From assembly GCA_934700385.1 (NCBI GenBank), contig CAKUXO010000004.1:1-64000 (forward strand): DNA of 64,000 bases, in the 5' to 3' direction. The position numbers were made by a program, and so were the translations under genes. Below the pieces are notes generated by a model, which was not told the DNA's origin, did no database searches, and saw nothing but the letters and a program-made list of their open reading frames with translations. Below are positions 15,759-24,715 of the stretch, in pieces; position 1 is the first letter of the stretch; the number at the start of each line of letters is the position of its first letter. Source of the DNA: an uncultured Candidatus Melainabacteria bacterium (lineage in GTDB: Bacteria > Cyanobacteriota > Vampirovibrionia > Gastranaerophilales > Gastranaerophilaceae).

Positions 15759-17096
15759 TTGGTGGAAAATTCAACTTTTGTTAATCAAAATATTAAACCT
15801 TTAAACACAAAAAGAAATGCTAAAGGTAATCTTGAAATTTCAGGTTGCGATGTTGTTGAATTAGCTAAAAAATATTCAACTCCTCTTTATGTTATGGATG
15901 AAGTTACCTTAACAAAAATGGCGCTTGATTATAAAAAAGCGTTTTCAAGTTATGATAAAATCAAAATGACTTATGCTTCAAAGGCTTTGATGACTTCTTC
16001 AATTGCTAAAATATTTTCTAACCTTGGTTTTGGTTTTGATGTTGTTTCAATGGGTGAAATTTATACCCTTTTAAACTCTGGAATTGACCTTTCTAAGGTA
16101 TCTTTTAACGGGAATAACAAATCTATTGAAGAAATTAACTTTGCAATAGATAATAAAATAGATCATTTTAGCGTAGATAACTTTTATGAATTAAAAGTTT
16201 TAAATGAAATAGCTAAAAATAAAAATATTGTTCAAAAAATTCATTTAAGAATTACCCCAGGGATTGAATGTCATACCCATGAATACATTAAAACTGGGCA
16301 AACAGATTCAAAATTTGGCTTCGATTTAAACACAATAGATAAAGCCTTTGAATTAATTAAAAATGAATATAAAAACCTTGAACCAAAAGGGCTTCACGCT
16401 CATATAGGCTCTCAAATTTTTGAAACAGAAGTTTATTATGATGAAGTTGGGGTTTTATTAAAAGAAATTTCAAGATTAAATCAAAAATTCAGCTTAAATC
16501 TTAATGAAATTAATATTGGTGGCGGCTTAGGAATAACCTATACTTTAGAAGATAACCCCCCAAGCGTTTTTGAAATAGCAGATAAAATTATATCTTCAAT
16601 TAAATTCCACTGTGAAAAATATAATCTTGATGAACCTGTATTATACATTGAACCTGGGCGCTCATTAGTTTGTAGCGCAGGTTTTAGCTTATATACCTTA
16701 GGTAGTTCTAAAGAAATTGAGGGGGTAAGAAAATATATAGCGCTTGATGGCGGAATGGCAGATAACCCACGTCCATCAATGTATCAAGCAAAATATAGCG
16801 CAGAAATTGCAAATGCAAAAGAAACTTCTGAACCTAAAAAAGTTACTGTGGCTGGAAAATTTTGTGAATCAGGCGACATTTTAATTAAAGATATTGAACT
16901 TAATAACCCAAAAGAAGGGGATGTTCTTTGTGTTTATGATACAGGCGCATATTGCTATTCAATGTCATCAAACTATAATTCAATTTTAAAACCTGCTATG
17001 GTTTTAATTAATAATGGTCAATCTGATGTTATTATTAAAAGGCAAACCTTAGCCCAATTAGTTCAAAACGACGTTGTTTTAGATAGATTAAAATAA
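15759..17096 (+). CDS. lysA: Diaminopimelate decarboxylase
   Basis: A PLP enzyme of 445 residues making lysine from meso-diaminopimelate. The PLP lysine lies in T-Y-A-S-K-A (near residue 71), the phosphate-binding glycines in I-G-G-G-L-G, and the C-terminal active-site C-E-S-G-D and Y-D-T-G-A-Y pieces are present. The start is non-ATG: TTG at 15759 or GTG at 15762, after AAGAAAG. It begins a plus-strand run with cdaA and a glycosyltransferase (13 nt then 0 nt gaps), tying cell-wall precursor and c-di-AMP genes together. Confidence 0.95.
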   Translation: MVENSTFVNQNIKPLNTKRNAKGNLEISGCDVVELAKKYSTPLYVMDEVTLTKMALDYKKAFSSYDKIKMTYASKALMTSSIAKIFSNLGFGFDVVSMGEIYTLLNSGIDLSKVSFNGNNKSIEEINFAIDNKIDHFSVDNFYELKVLNEIAKNKNIVQKIHLRITPGIECHTHEYIKTGQTDSKFGFDLNTIDKAFELIKNEYKNLEPKGLHAHIGSQIFETEVYYDEVGVLLKEISRLNQKFSLNLNEINIGGGLGITYTLEDNPPSVFEIADKIISSIKFHCEKYNLDEPVLYIEPGRSLVCSAGFSLYTLGSSKEIEGVRKYIALDGGMADNPRPSMYQAKYSAEIANAKETSEPKKVTVAGKFCESGDILIKDIELNNPKEGDVLCVYDTGAYCYSMSSNYNSILKPAMVLINNGQSDVIIKRQTLAQLVQNDVVLDRLK

Positions 17097-17109
17097 AAAG
17101 GATAAAAGA

Positions 17110-18024
17110 GTGAATTTTTTTACTAATTTTGATGTGATTTTAATTACTCAACTGCAACATTTTTTCAAAGAAATGGATAGAGTTGCCTTAATGGTCAATA
17201 TTTTTGAAATTGTTGTACTTATTTTAATATTATATTATCTTCATATTCGTTTTATTAAAGGCACGCAAAGCGAAAACCTTGTTCGTGGCTCTTTGGTTTT
17301 GGTTGTTATGTGGGCTTTTTCAGAATTTTTAATCAGAATTAATTTAAACATTTTTGGTATATTTTTAAAAACCTTGGTTTCAATTGTTGCTTTTGCTTTA
17401 ATTGTAATCTTCCAGCCTGAATTAAGGCGCTTTTTAGGCTACATTGGGCAAGGTAATCTTTTTGAAAAATTATTTTTAAATAATGCAATAGAATTAAATA
17501 ATTCTAAAAAAGTTGATATCGCAAAAGAATTAATTGAAACAATTAAATATCTTTCAAAATCTAAAACAGGCGGTCTTATTGTTTTACAAAAAGATTTTAA
17601 TTCCCTAACAAAGTCTGATGTTGGGGTTAAGTTAAACGCAGATATTTCTCAAGAATTGCTTTTAACAATTTTCTTTCCGAAAACTCCTTTGCATGATGGC
17701 GCTGTTGTAATTAAAGACGATAAAATTATTTCAGCAGGGGTTTTATTACCTTTAACAGAAGACCCTAAGTTATCTTGGAGATATGGAACCCGTCACCGTG
17801 CTGCAATCGGTGTTTCTGAAATGTATAGCGATTGCGCTTGTATTGTTGTATCAGAAGAAACGGGGGATGTTTCTGTTGCAATTGATGGAATTTTAAAAAG
17901 ATATGATGATTTAGGAAAATTAAAATCTGATTTAATTAGAATTTTAGGCTATAAACAAGAAGAAAAACAAAAAAATGAAAAAAGTTTTATAAAATTTGAT
18001 AATATTTTTGGAAAAAATGAATAG
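17110..18024 (+). CDS. cdaA: Diadenylate cyclase (CdaA type)
   Basis: Makes c-di-AMP from two ATP. The 304 residues give three N-terminal membrane helices (about 28-100) followed by a DisA_N domain with both catalytic motifs: L-H-D-G-A (about 193-197) and G-T-R-H-R-A-A (about 226-232). In other bacteria c-di-AMP controls potassium, osmolytes and wall stress; the usual CdaR and GlmM neighbours are absent here. Start is GTG at 17110 with AAAGGA 7 nt upstream. The next gene starts immediately after its stop codon. Confidence 0.95.
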   Translation: MNFFTNFDVILITQLQHFFKEMDRVALMVNIFEIVVLILILYYLHIRFIKGTQSENLVRGSLVLVVMWAFSEFLIRINLNIFGIFLKTLVSIVAFALIVIFQPELRRFLGYIGQGNLFEKLFLNNAIELNNSKKVDIAKELIETIKYLSKSKTGGLIVLQKDFNSLTKSDVGVKLNADISQELLLTIFFPKTPLHDGAVVIKDDKIISAGVLLPLTEDPKLSWRYGTRHRAAIGVSEMYSDCACIVVSEETGDVSVAIDGILKRYDDLGKLKSDLIRILGYKQEEKQKNEKSFIKFDNIFGKNE

Positions 18025-19125
18025 ATGAAAACTCTTAGCTTAATAATACCTGTTTATAACGAAGAAAAAACTCTTAAATCAATTGTTGAAAAAACTCTTA
18101 AAATAGCCGATAGCGCTTTTTTTAAAGAAAACAATTTAGCGCTTGAACTTGTTTTAGTTGATGATTGTTCTAAAGATAATTCTTCATTAGTTATTGAAGA
18201 ATTAAAAAATGAGTTTTCTAACATTAAAACCTTTAAACATGAAAAAAATAAAGGTAAAGGCGCTGCCCTAAAAACAGGATTTTTAGGCGCAAGCGGAGAT
18301 TTTATCGGAATTCAAGATGCTGATAATGAATATAATCCTTATGATTACATTAAACTTTTAAAACCTTTAATGGATGATAGAGCTGATGTTTCTTATGGTT
18401 CAAGATATTTAAAAAAAGAGTCAAGAAAAGTTTTATATTTTTGGCATAGCTTAATGAATAAAACTTTAAGTTTTTTAACTTCAATGGTTACAAACCTTGA
18501 TATAACTGATATGGAAACTTGTTATAAACTTTTTAAAAAAGAAGTTATTGAAAAAATCGCCCCAAATTTAAAAGAAAATCGTTTTGGTTTTGAGCCTGAA
18601 ATAACTGCTTATGTTGCAAAAAATAACTATAGAGTTTATGAAACAGCAATAGATTACAATCCAAGAAGTTATGAAGAAGGCAAAAAAATTAATGCTAAAG
18701 ACGGTTTAAGGGCGCTTTATTGCATTTTTCATTATGGTGCAAACATCGCCCCAAGTTTTTTGCAGTTTATAATTTTTGTTTTACTTTGCTATTTAAGCCT
18801 TGGGCTTTGCAATTGTTCATTTTTCTTAATTTCAAATTATACAGATAACTCTATAATTACAATAACTCTGCCTTTTATAGTTTTTATGGTTATAAATTAT
18901 CTTTTAGTTAGTAATGTTTTATTCAATTCAAAAATAAGATATTCTAAAATAATTGAAATTATATTATTTATCTTAAACTTAACCATAACAAGTTTAATTA
19001 GCTATGGAATAATGTTTTTACTGTTATACATACTTGATAAATCAATAGTTCAATATTTCAATATGCCGCTTTGGCTTATAGTTAGCTTTTTAATTAATAA
19101 GATGATTATTTTTAAAGAAAAATAA
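18025..19125 (+). CDS. Polyprenyl-phosphate glycosyltransferase fused to GtrA-like domain
   Basis: Encodes 366 residues: residues 1-235 are a DPM1-like family 2 glycosyltransferase (L-I-I-P-V-Y-N-E-E, V-L-V-D-D-C-S-K-D-N-S, Q-D-A-D-N-E-Y) and residues 250-366 hold four hydrophobic segments like the GtrA flippase family. Such proteins load a sugar onto undecaprenyl phosphate and may flip it for GT-C enzymes; a GT-C-like protein is encoded at 41281-43374. The start codon is immediately downstream of the cdaA stop, so the two are co-translated. Confidence 0.9.
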   Translation: MKTLSLIIPVYNEEKTLKSIVEKTLKIADSAFFKENNLALELVLVDDCSKDNSSLVIEELKNEFSNIKTFKHEKNKGKGAALKTGFLGASGDFIGIQDADNEYNPYDYIKLLKPLMDDRADVSYGSRYLKKESRKVLYFWHSLMNKTLSFLTSMVTNLDITDMETCYKLFKKEVIEKIAPNLKENRFGFEPEITAYVAKNNYRVYETAIDYNPRSYEEGKKINAKDGLRALYCIFHYGANIAPSFLQFIIFVLLCYLSLGLCNCSFFLISNYTDNSIITITLPFIVFMVINYLLVSNVLFNSKIRYSKIIEIILFILNLTITSLISYGIMFLLLYILDKSIVQYFNMPLWLIVSFLINKMIIFKEK

Positions 19126-19127
19126 AC

Positions 19128-19970
19128 TTATAAAAGCATTAAAACTTCACGAATTAATTTGCAGCAAGTAGCGCTTGAAGTTTTTGTAATATCAATATCT
19201 GGTGCTAATTCCATAATATCAGCCCCAATAATATTAAAGTTTTTAAGATAAACTATCCATTCCATAAGTTCAAGATAAGTTAAACCGCCGGCTTCCGGTG
19301 TTCCAACACCACTCATTAAAGATGGGTCTAGAACATCAAGGTCGATAGTTAAAAAGATATTTTTATCTTTAAATTTATCAAGTTCTTCTTTTTTTGTTTT
19401 AAGGGTTTGATATTTTTTAACAAGGTCAAATTCTTCTTTTTCACCACTTCTTAACCCAATTTGAGCGATGTTTTCATAGCCGATAAGTTCTGCTATTCTG
19501 TACATAACTCCGCTATGGGTAAGGGTTTCACCTAAGTATTGCTCTCTTAAATCTGTGTGAGCGTCAAATTGAATAACTGCAACATTATCATATTTTTTAA
19601 GAACAGATTTCACACTAGCTAAAGTGATAAGGTGTTCTCCCCCTATCGCTAGAAGTTTTTTATTATTTTGATAAATGATATCAACGTTTTTTTCTGTAAT
19701 ATCAAGAGCTTTTTTCGCATTTCCAAAAGGATATTCTAAATCCCCTGCGTCATAAAAAGAACAATCTTCCATTTCTTTATCAAAATAAACAGAATATGTT
19801 TCAATTCCAATGCTTTCAAGCCTTGCCGCTTGTGGACCAAAACGAGTTCCTGCACGGTTTGAACAAGTGCAATCGTAAGGCATTCCCATTAAAACGATTT
19901 TAGAAGAATTAAAATCGGGGTTTGCTGCGATAAAATCTTTTGATAAAAATGGTCCAACTAATTTATTCAT
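19128..19970 (-). CDS. speB: Agmatinase / ureohydrolase
   Basis: A 280-residue binuclear manganese ureohydrolase. All metal-ligand motifs are present: G-G-E-H-L-I-T, Q-F-D-A-H-T-D-L-R and T-I-D-L-D-V-L-D-P. The overall pattern (R-A-G-T-R-F-G-P-Q-A-A-R, G-V-G-T-P-E-A-G-G-L) fits agmatinase, which releases urea from agmatine to give putrescine. Arginase, guanidinase or another ureohydrolase cannot be excluded. It starts at the last base of pgi (1-nt overlap), an unusual pairing of polyamine and glycolytic genes. Confidence 0.9.
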   Translation of the reverse strand: MNKLVGPFLSKDFIAANPDFNSSKIVLMGMPYDCTCSNRAGTRFGPQAARLESIGIETYSVYFDKEMEDCSFYDAGDLEYPFGNAKKALDITEKNVDIIYQNNKKLLAIGGEHLITLASVKSVLKKYDNVAVIQFDAHTDLREQYLGETLTHSGVMYRIAELIGYENIAQIGLRSGEKEEFDLVKKYQTLKTKKEELDKFKDKNIFLTIDLDVLDPSLMSGVGTPEAGGLTYLELMEWIVYLKNFNIIGADIMELAPDIDITKTSSATCCKLIREVLMLL

Positions 19971-21376
19971 TAATAGCTTTCTAATAATTCTTTATTTCTT
20001 TTAATTTTTTCTTGAAGCTCAATAGCTGATTCTTCATAACCAAATCTGCCCATTAAAGCATAAGTATAATTTTTAGCTTGCTCAACCCCAGGTTGATTAA
20101 AAGCGTCAATGTTATATAATTCGCCAATAATAGCGGTTTGCATTTCAAACATATAGAACAGTTGAGCTAAATAATATTCATTAATTTTAGGTAAATGAAT
20201 TGTGATATTAGGGCGCTTATAATCCGCTAAAGTAACGGCAGTTGCGTCTGCTTCTGCGTTAATTAGGCGATTAATTGTTTTTCCGCCAAGATAATTCAAC
20301 CCTGTATATTCAAAAATGTTTGGAATGTTTAATTCTGTATCAAATTCATCAACCCTTATAAAAGTAATTACTTTATCGTTTTTACCTTCGTTATAAAGTT
20401 GAATTTGACTGTGTTGATCTGTTGCGCCAAGAGCTTTGATTGGAGTAGGTCCATTATTAATTTTATTACCATCTCTATCAAATTCTTTTCCTAAAGATTC
20501 TGCCCAAAGTTGAACATACCAATCTGAAACATATTTTAATCTGCTTGAATATGGCATTAAAACAGATAAATATTTTCCTTTTTGTTTATCCATTAAATAA
20601 TGAACAAGGGCGGCTTGGGCTGCGATGTTTTTATTGATATCAGTGTTTTTAAGGGCTAAATCCATAATTTTAATCCCTTTTATAATTTCATCGATATCAA
20701 TTCCAACAAGGGCAAGCGGAACTAAGCCAACTGCTGAAAATACGCTGAAACGTCCACCAACATCATCAGGAACAACAAATGTTTTATAGCCTTCTTCGTT
20801 TGCAAGTTGTCTTAAAACGCCTGATTGTTTATCTGTTGTGGCAACAACATTTTTTCTATAGTCATCACCTAACAAGGCTTGTAATCTATCTTTAATAATC
20901 ATAAATTGGCTCATCGTTTCAGCCGTAGAGCCTGATTTTGTGATTACATTAACAAGAGTTCTTTTTAGATCAAGTATATCAAGTAATGCGTTAATTTGAT
21001 CGGGGTCAATGTTATCTAAAAAGAAAATTTTTGGATAATTATCTCTTTTCTCTTTATCTAATAAATTCCAATATGGTTTTAATAAGGCTTCTGATAAAGC
21101 CATAGCCCCAAGAGCGGAACCACCAATTCCTAAAACAAGAATGTTATCAAATCTGCCATCAACCATCGCAGCATATTCTTTAACATACCAAACAGTTTCT
21201 TCATTATAACCAAGGTTCATCCATTGAAGCCAAGAGCCGGGTTTATCTTTTTTCATATTTAAATTTGTGATTATTTCTTGAATTTTCGGGGCATATTCAT
21301 TAAAACTTGAAGCTAAATCAAGTCCTTCTTCTTGAATTACTTTATTAGATGCGTTAGAAAAATCAAGTTTAATCAT
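19970..21376 (-). CDS. pgi: Glucose-6-phosphate isomerase
   Basis: Interconverts glucose-6-phosphate and fructose-6-phosphate. 468 residues, Firmicutes-type length, with two SIS domains: G-I-G-G-S-A-L-G-A, T-K-S-G-S-T-A-E-T, G-G-R-F-S-V and the catalytic His segment T-D-Q-H-S-Q-I-Q-L. All key motifs are intact, so this is the working enzyme feeding glycolysis and, with glgC and glgA, glycogen synthesis. SD CAAGGT is a little far from the ATG. A second, divergent family member lies at 26570-27793. Confidence 0.95.
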   Translation of the reverse strand: MIKLDFSNASNKVIQEEGLDLASSFNEYAPKIQEIITNLNMKKDKPGSWLQWMNLGYNEETVWYVKEYAAMVDGRFDNILVLGIGGSALGAMALSEALLKPYWNLLDKEKRDNYPKIFFLDNIDPDQINALLDILDLKRTLVNVITKSGSTAETMSQFMIIKDRLQALLGDDYRKNVVATTDKQSGVLRQLANEEGYKTFVVPDDVGGRFSVFSAVGLVPLALVGIDIDEIIKGIKIMDLALKNTDINKNIAAQAALVHYLMDKQKGKYLSVLMPYSSRLKYVSDWYVQLWAESLGKEFDRDGNKINNGPTPIKALGATDQHSQIQLYNEGKNDKVITFIRVDEFDTELNIPNIFEYTGLNYLGGKTINRLINAEADATAVTLADYKRPNITIHLPKINEYYLAQLFYMFEMQTAIIGELYNIDAFNQPGVEQAKNYTYALMGRFGYEESAIELQEKIKRNKELLESY

Positions 21377-21534
21377 TAAAAAATACCTTGTTATAAACTC
21401 CGGTCACAGTATTATTGTATCAAATCATAAATTTCCGTAAAGTCTTTAAGGTTAATTTTACTTAACAAACTTAAAAATATAACTTTTAGTGTTTTAAATA
21501 TAAAAAAATAATTTTTATTTCTGTTAAAAATTAC

Positions 21535-21562
21535 TTGAAAATTATTGTTAAAGGAATACAAT
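21535..21562 (+). promoter_or_regulatory. Promoter of the FNT channel gene
   Basis: TTGAAA, 16-nt spacer, TACAAT, then a leader of about 40 nt with AAGGAG before the ATG at 21609. Confidence 0.65.
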
Positions 21563-21608
21563 TTTTTTCGGAAAATAATTAATTAAGCATTAACTAAGGA
21601 GAAATTTT

Positions 21609-22484
21609 ATGTCAAATCAATCAATGGATAACAAAGATTGTTTAGCGCCAAACGAAGTGGCGCATGGTTTTTCAGAAAAAGTTATGCCTACAAAGGCTGC
21701 TTACAGAAAATCTAAAATGTTTGTTCTTGCAATTGCTGCAGGTGCATTTATTGCTTATGGTGCACAAGTTAGTTTAACTGTTTCAACAGGCGAAGCTGAA
21801 TTTTTAGGATGGGGCGCTTCAAAATTAATCGGCGCTATGGTATTCGCTGCAGGCTTGATGATGGTTGTTTTAACAGGTGCAGAATTATTCACAGGAAACG
21901 TTATGATGATGTTTTCTGTTATCGAAAAGAAAATTAGCTGGATGAAATTATTTAGAAGCTGGTCTATTGTTTATGTAGGTAACTTCGTTGGTTCAATTAT
22001 CCTTGCATTTTTGGTTTATTACGGTGCTATGTGCCACAATGCCCACGATGCTTTGGGTGTAACAACTTTAACAAATGCTCACATGAAAGTTAATTTATCA
22101 TTTACAGAAGCATTTTGCAGAGGTATCTTATGTAACTGGCTTGTTTGCTTAGCTGTTTGGATGGCTACAAGTTCAAGACGTGTTATCGGTAAGATTTTTG
22201 CAATTTTCTTCCCAATTATGACATTCGTTGCTTCAGGTTATGAACACTCTGTTGCAAATATGTTCTTCATCCCAAGTGGTATTTTAATGAAATCAGTTCC
22301 ATCTGTTGTAATGGCTTCAGGTCTTGACGCTACACAATTAGCTTCATTATCTTGGAAAACATTTTTCATCAATAACTTATTCCCTGTAACATTAGGTAAT
22401 ATTGTTGGGGCATTAGTTTTTGTAGTATTATTATTCTGGATGGCTTATTTAAGAGACGACCACGAAGCTCAAAAAAATGACTAA
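21609..22484 (+). CDS. Formate/nitrite channel (FNT family)
   Basis: A 291-residue, six-helix membrane protein of the FocA/NirC family forming pentameric channels for small anions. Family marks are the A-G-A-F-I-A-Y-G start, E-L-F-T-G-N-V-M in helix 2, C-N-W-L-V-C-L-A-V-W and G-Y-E-H-S-V-A-N-M with the gating His. In a fermenter formate export/import is the likeliest use; nitrite or hydrosulfide cannot be excluded. It has a good promoter, a strong SD and a terminator, so it is monocistronic. Confidence 0.95.
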   Translation: MSNQSMDNKDCLAPNEVAHGFSEKVMPTKAAYRKSKMFVLAIAAGAFIAYGAQVSLTVSTGEAEFLGWGASKLIGAMVFAAGLMMVVLTGAELFTGNVMMMFSVIEKKISWMKLFRSWSIVYVGNFVGSIILAFLVYYGAMCHNAHDALGVTTLTNAHMKVNLSFTEAFCRGILCNWLVCLAVWMATSSRRVIGKIFAIFFPIMTFVASGYEHSVANMFFIPSGILMKSVPSVVMASGLDATQLASLSWKTFFINNLFPVTLGNIVGALVFVVLLFWMAYLRDDHEAQKND

Positions 22485-22495
22485 TTATTAAATAA

Positions 22496-22529
22496 AAAGC
22501 GGCTTAGGGTTTTCTTGAGCCGCTTTTTT
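22496..22529 (+). terminator. Rho-independent terminator after FNT gene
   Basis: 9-bp stem aaagcggct/agccgcttt, 13-nt loop, T-run. Confidence 0.9.
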
Positions 22530-22557
22530 ACGCACTAAATTTAAGTTTGAATTAAGA

Positions 22558-23766
22558 ATGAAAAAGATTATATTTTTATTAGCATTAACAATTTTTTATC
22601 TTCAGCCAAATGTAAAAGCTGAAGAAATTTCACTTTCACCAAATAATGAAACAACTCTTGAAGATGTTAAACAAAGCCCTGAAGAAATCAATCTTGAACC
22701 AATTATCTTAGAACCCGAGGAAAAACCTCAAGAAGAAAAAGTTAGCCCTTATACTAAAAGAGCGCTTAAGGGAATAATTGAGAGAAATTACGACCTTAAT
22801 TCAACAAGAGGTATGTTACATGACCAACTAAGGGTTGATATTCCAAAAGGACCTGTTAAAGACGCAAACTTGCAGGTTAATTTATTAGGTACTTTTAGTG
22901 ATACAATTGATTCAAAAAATAGCAACTTCAAATTTAGAATGCAAACAATAAACGTTGGTTTAAATGGTAAGTTTAGATCTGAAAAAGAGGGCTATAACTT
23001 ATTATTTGATTTAACTCCAACAAATCAAAATTTCTTCCATCATCTTGTTTTAGATGCTTGGGTTGAAACAAAAAGAATTCCGCATAACACTTTAATGTTT
23101 GGTACTTCAAGACCAACAGTCGGATATGAAGGCGGACAAAGCCCTTATTTAATCCCATTTTTAACTCGTTCTCAAACTGCTAGAAACTTTGGTAACATTA
23201 GAAAAACAGGTATCCGTTTAAAAGGTGATTATAAATATATGGATTATGACCTTGGTGGTTATAGCTCAGATACTTGGTATAGCGAATTTTTCCCTGGGGT
23301 TGAAGCAGATTTATGGGTTAACTTTAAACCTTTAGCTAAAGGCGAAGGCAAATGGGGTAATTTAAACGTTGGTGGCGGCATTCAAACAGGTTCAAGAAAT
23401 TCTACAGATTTCCTTTTAGAAATGGCAGCTTTAAGATACGAATATAAAAAATTCTGGATGATGGCTGAATGGGCTAATGCTGACGGGTCAAACGGTGCTT
23501 CAGGTTTAACTGAAAAAAGAAGATGGGGTTATAATTTTACTCTTGCCTATCGTTTGACAAAAAAACTTGAATTTCTTTTAAGATATGATGATTTTGACCC
23601 TGATAAAATGAAACCAAAAAATAATCAAAGAGAATATACAGCAGGTATAAACTATTTTATCTTAGGTCAAACCGCAAGATTAATCTTGAATTATGTTTTA
23701 TGTCAAAACACTCAAAATTCAACCTATTCTCATAAGATTATGGTTGGAACGCAATTTTTGTTATAG
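22558..23766 (+). CDS. Outer-membrane porin (OprO/P-like beta barrel)
   Basis: Encodes 402 residues: signal peptide (1-21, ending V-K-A), an acidic Glu/Pro linker (about 22-65), then alternating amphipathic strands rich in Gly, Tyr and Trp to the C-terminus, which ends in a hydrophobic last strand (M-V-G-T-Q-F-L-L). The pattern G-T-S-R-P-T-V-G-Y-E-G and repeated turns resemble phosphate-selective porins. This implies an outer membrane. Substrate unknown. No clear SD is seen; start chosen by the signal peptide. Confidence 0.75.
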   Translation: MKKIIFLLALTIFYLQPNVKAEEISLSPNNETTLEDVKQSPEEINLEPIILEPEEKPQEEKVSPYTKRALKGIIERNYDLNSTRGMLHDQLRVDIPKGPVKDANLQVNLLGTFSDTIDSKNSNFKFRMQTINVGLNGKFRSEKEGYNLLFDLTPTNQNFFHHLVLDAWVETKRIPHNTLMFGTSRPTVGYEGGQSPYLIPFLTRSQTARNFGNIRKTGIRLKGDYKYMDYDLGGYSSDTWYSEFFPGVEADLWVNFKPLAKGEGKWGNLNVGGGIQTGSRNSTDFLLEMAALRYEYKKFWMMAEWANADGSNGASGLTEKRRWGYNFTLAYRLTKKLEFLLRYDDFDPDKMKPKNNQREYTAGINYFILGQTARLILNYVLCQNTQNSTYSHKIMVGTQFLL

Positions 23767-23779
23767 TTAAAAATTAAAA

Positions 23780-24637
23780 TTACAAGTCAAATTTAACAAG
23801 TTTGTTTGTGTTTTGCTCTGTAACATATAATCTGTTATGAATTGAATCATAGGTAATACAATATGGTTTTTTAATTTGAGCAAAAACAGTTGCTTGACCA
23901 TTTTGTGAAATTTTAATTATGTTGTTTGCGCTGTAATTAGCAATATAAATATTATCGTTATTATCAAGCGCAAGCCCGATTGGACCTTTAATTAAATTTG
24001 AATTAGAAAAGATTGTTTTTTGACCTTGTGTTGAAATTTTATAAATAGAGTTATCCATAAAACTTGCAACAAAAATATTGCCCTTAGAGTCATATCCAAC
24101 TCCAGATGGTGCCATTATTTCTTCAATGTCAATGCCTTGTTGTGCGCCTGTTTCATCATATAAATTTTTTCTTTCCTTGATTAAATTTTCAAGGTTAAGT
24201 TCTTTTTGTCTTTTTTCAATTTTATTGATTAAAAGTTTAGCTGATTCATATTGAGGTGCATTGGCTGGAATTTTTTGAAGATAGCTATGTGCGTTTGAAA
24301 GATATCCTCTTTTATATTGAATTTTACCAATGTTATATAATGTTTCTGAATCATTTGGTTTTAATTCTAAAATTGCCTTTAAGGGCTTAAGCGCTTCTTC
24401 ATTTTTATCTAATAACATTAAAATTTGAGCAAGATTATAATGCGCTTCATAAAATTCAGGATTTAATTTAATTGCCTTTTCAAAACATTCAATTGATTTT
24501 TGAGTTTCTTCTTGTTTAAAAAGGTCAATTGCTTCATTATATAAATCTGCAGCGTCATCTATGTTATCAGCAAAAACATTGTTAAATGATAACAAATTAA
24601 ATAAAATAAAAAATGAAATTATAAGATTTTTTTTCAT
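23780..24637 (-). CDS. Secreted TPR-NHL repeat protein
   Basis: Encodes 285 residues: signal peptide (about 1-23, ending V-F-A), about three tetratricopeptide repeats (30-135, N-P-E-F-Y-E-A-H-Y-N-L-A-Q), a linker and about three NHL-type beta-propeller repeats (175-285; K-G-N-I-F-V-A-S, N-D-N-I-Y-I-A-N-Y). Both parts are protein-interaction modules, so it likely acts as an envelope scaffold. The propeller seems incomplete (three blades), perhaps closed by oligomerisation. A TGC-TATAAT lies 6 nt before the ATG. Confidence 0.8.
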   Translation of the reverse strand: MKKNLIISFFILFNLLSFNNVFADNIDDAADLYNEAIDLFKQEETQKSIECFEKAIKLNPEFYEAHYNLAQILMLLDKNEEALKPLKAILELKPNDSETLYNIGKIQYKRGYLSNAHSYLQKIPANAPQYESAKLLINKIEKRQKELNLENLIKERKNLYDETGAQQGIDIEEIMAPSGVGYDSKGNIFVASFMDNSIYKISTQGQKTIFSNSNLIKGPIGLALDNNDNIYIANYSANNIIKISQNGQATVFAQIKKPYCITYDSIHNRLYVTEQNTNKLVKFDL

Positions 24638-24643
24638 GCTATT

Positions 24644-24671
24644 ATTATAGCAAAATACAATAAAACTACAA
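24644..24671 (-). promoter_or_regulatory. Promoter of TPR-NHL gene, leaderless type
   Basis: On the minus strand TTGTAG, 16 nt, TATAAT (with TGC in front), then 6 nt to the ATG. Confidence 0.65.
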
Positions 24672-24715
24672 TAAAAAATATAAAAATAGTTTAAATATTG
24701 AAAAGGATTATAATT

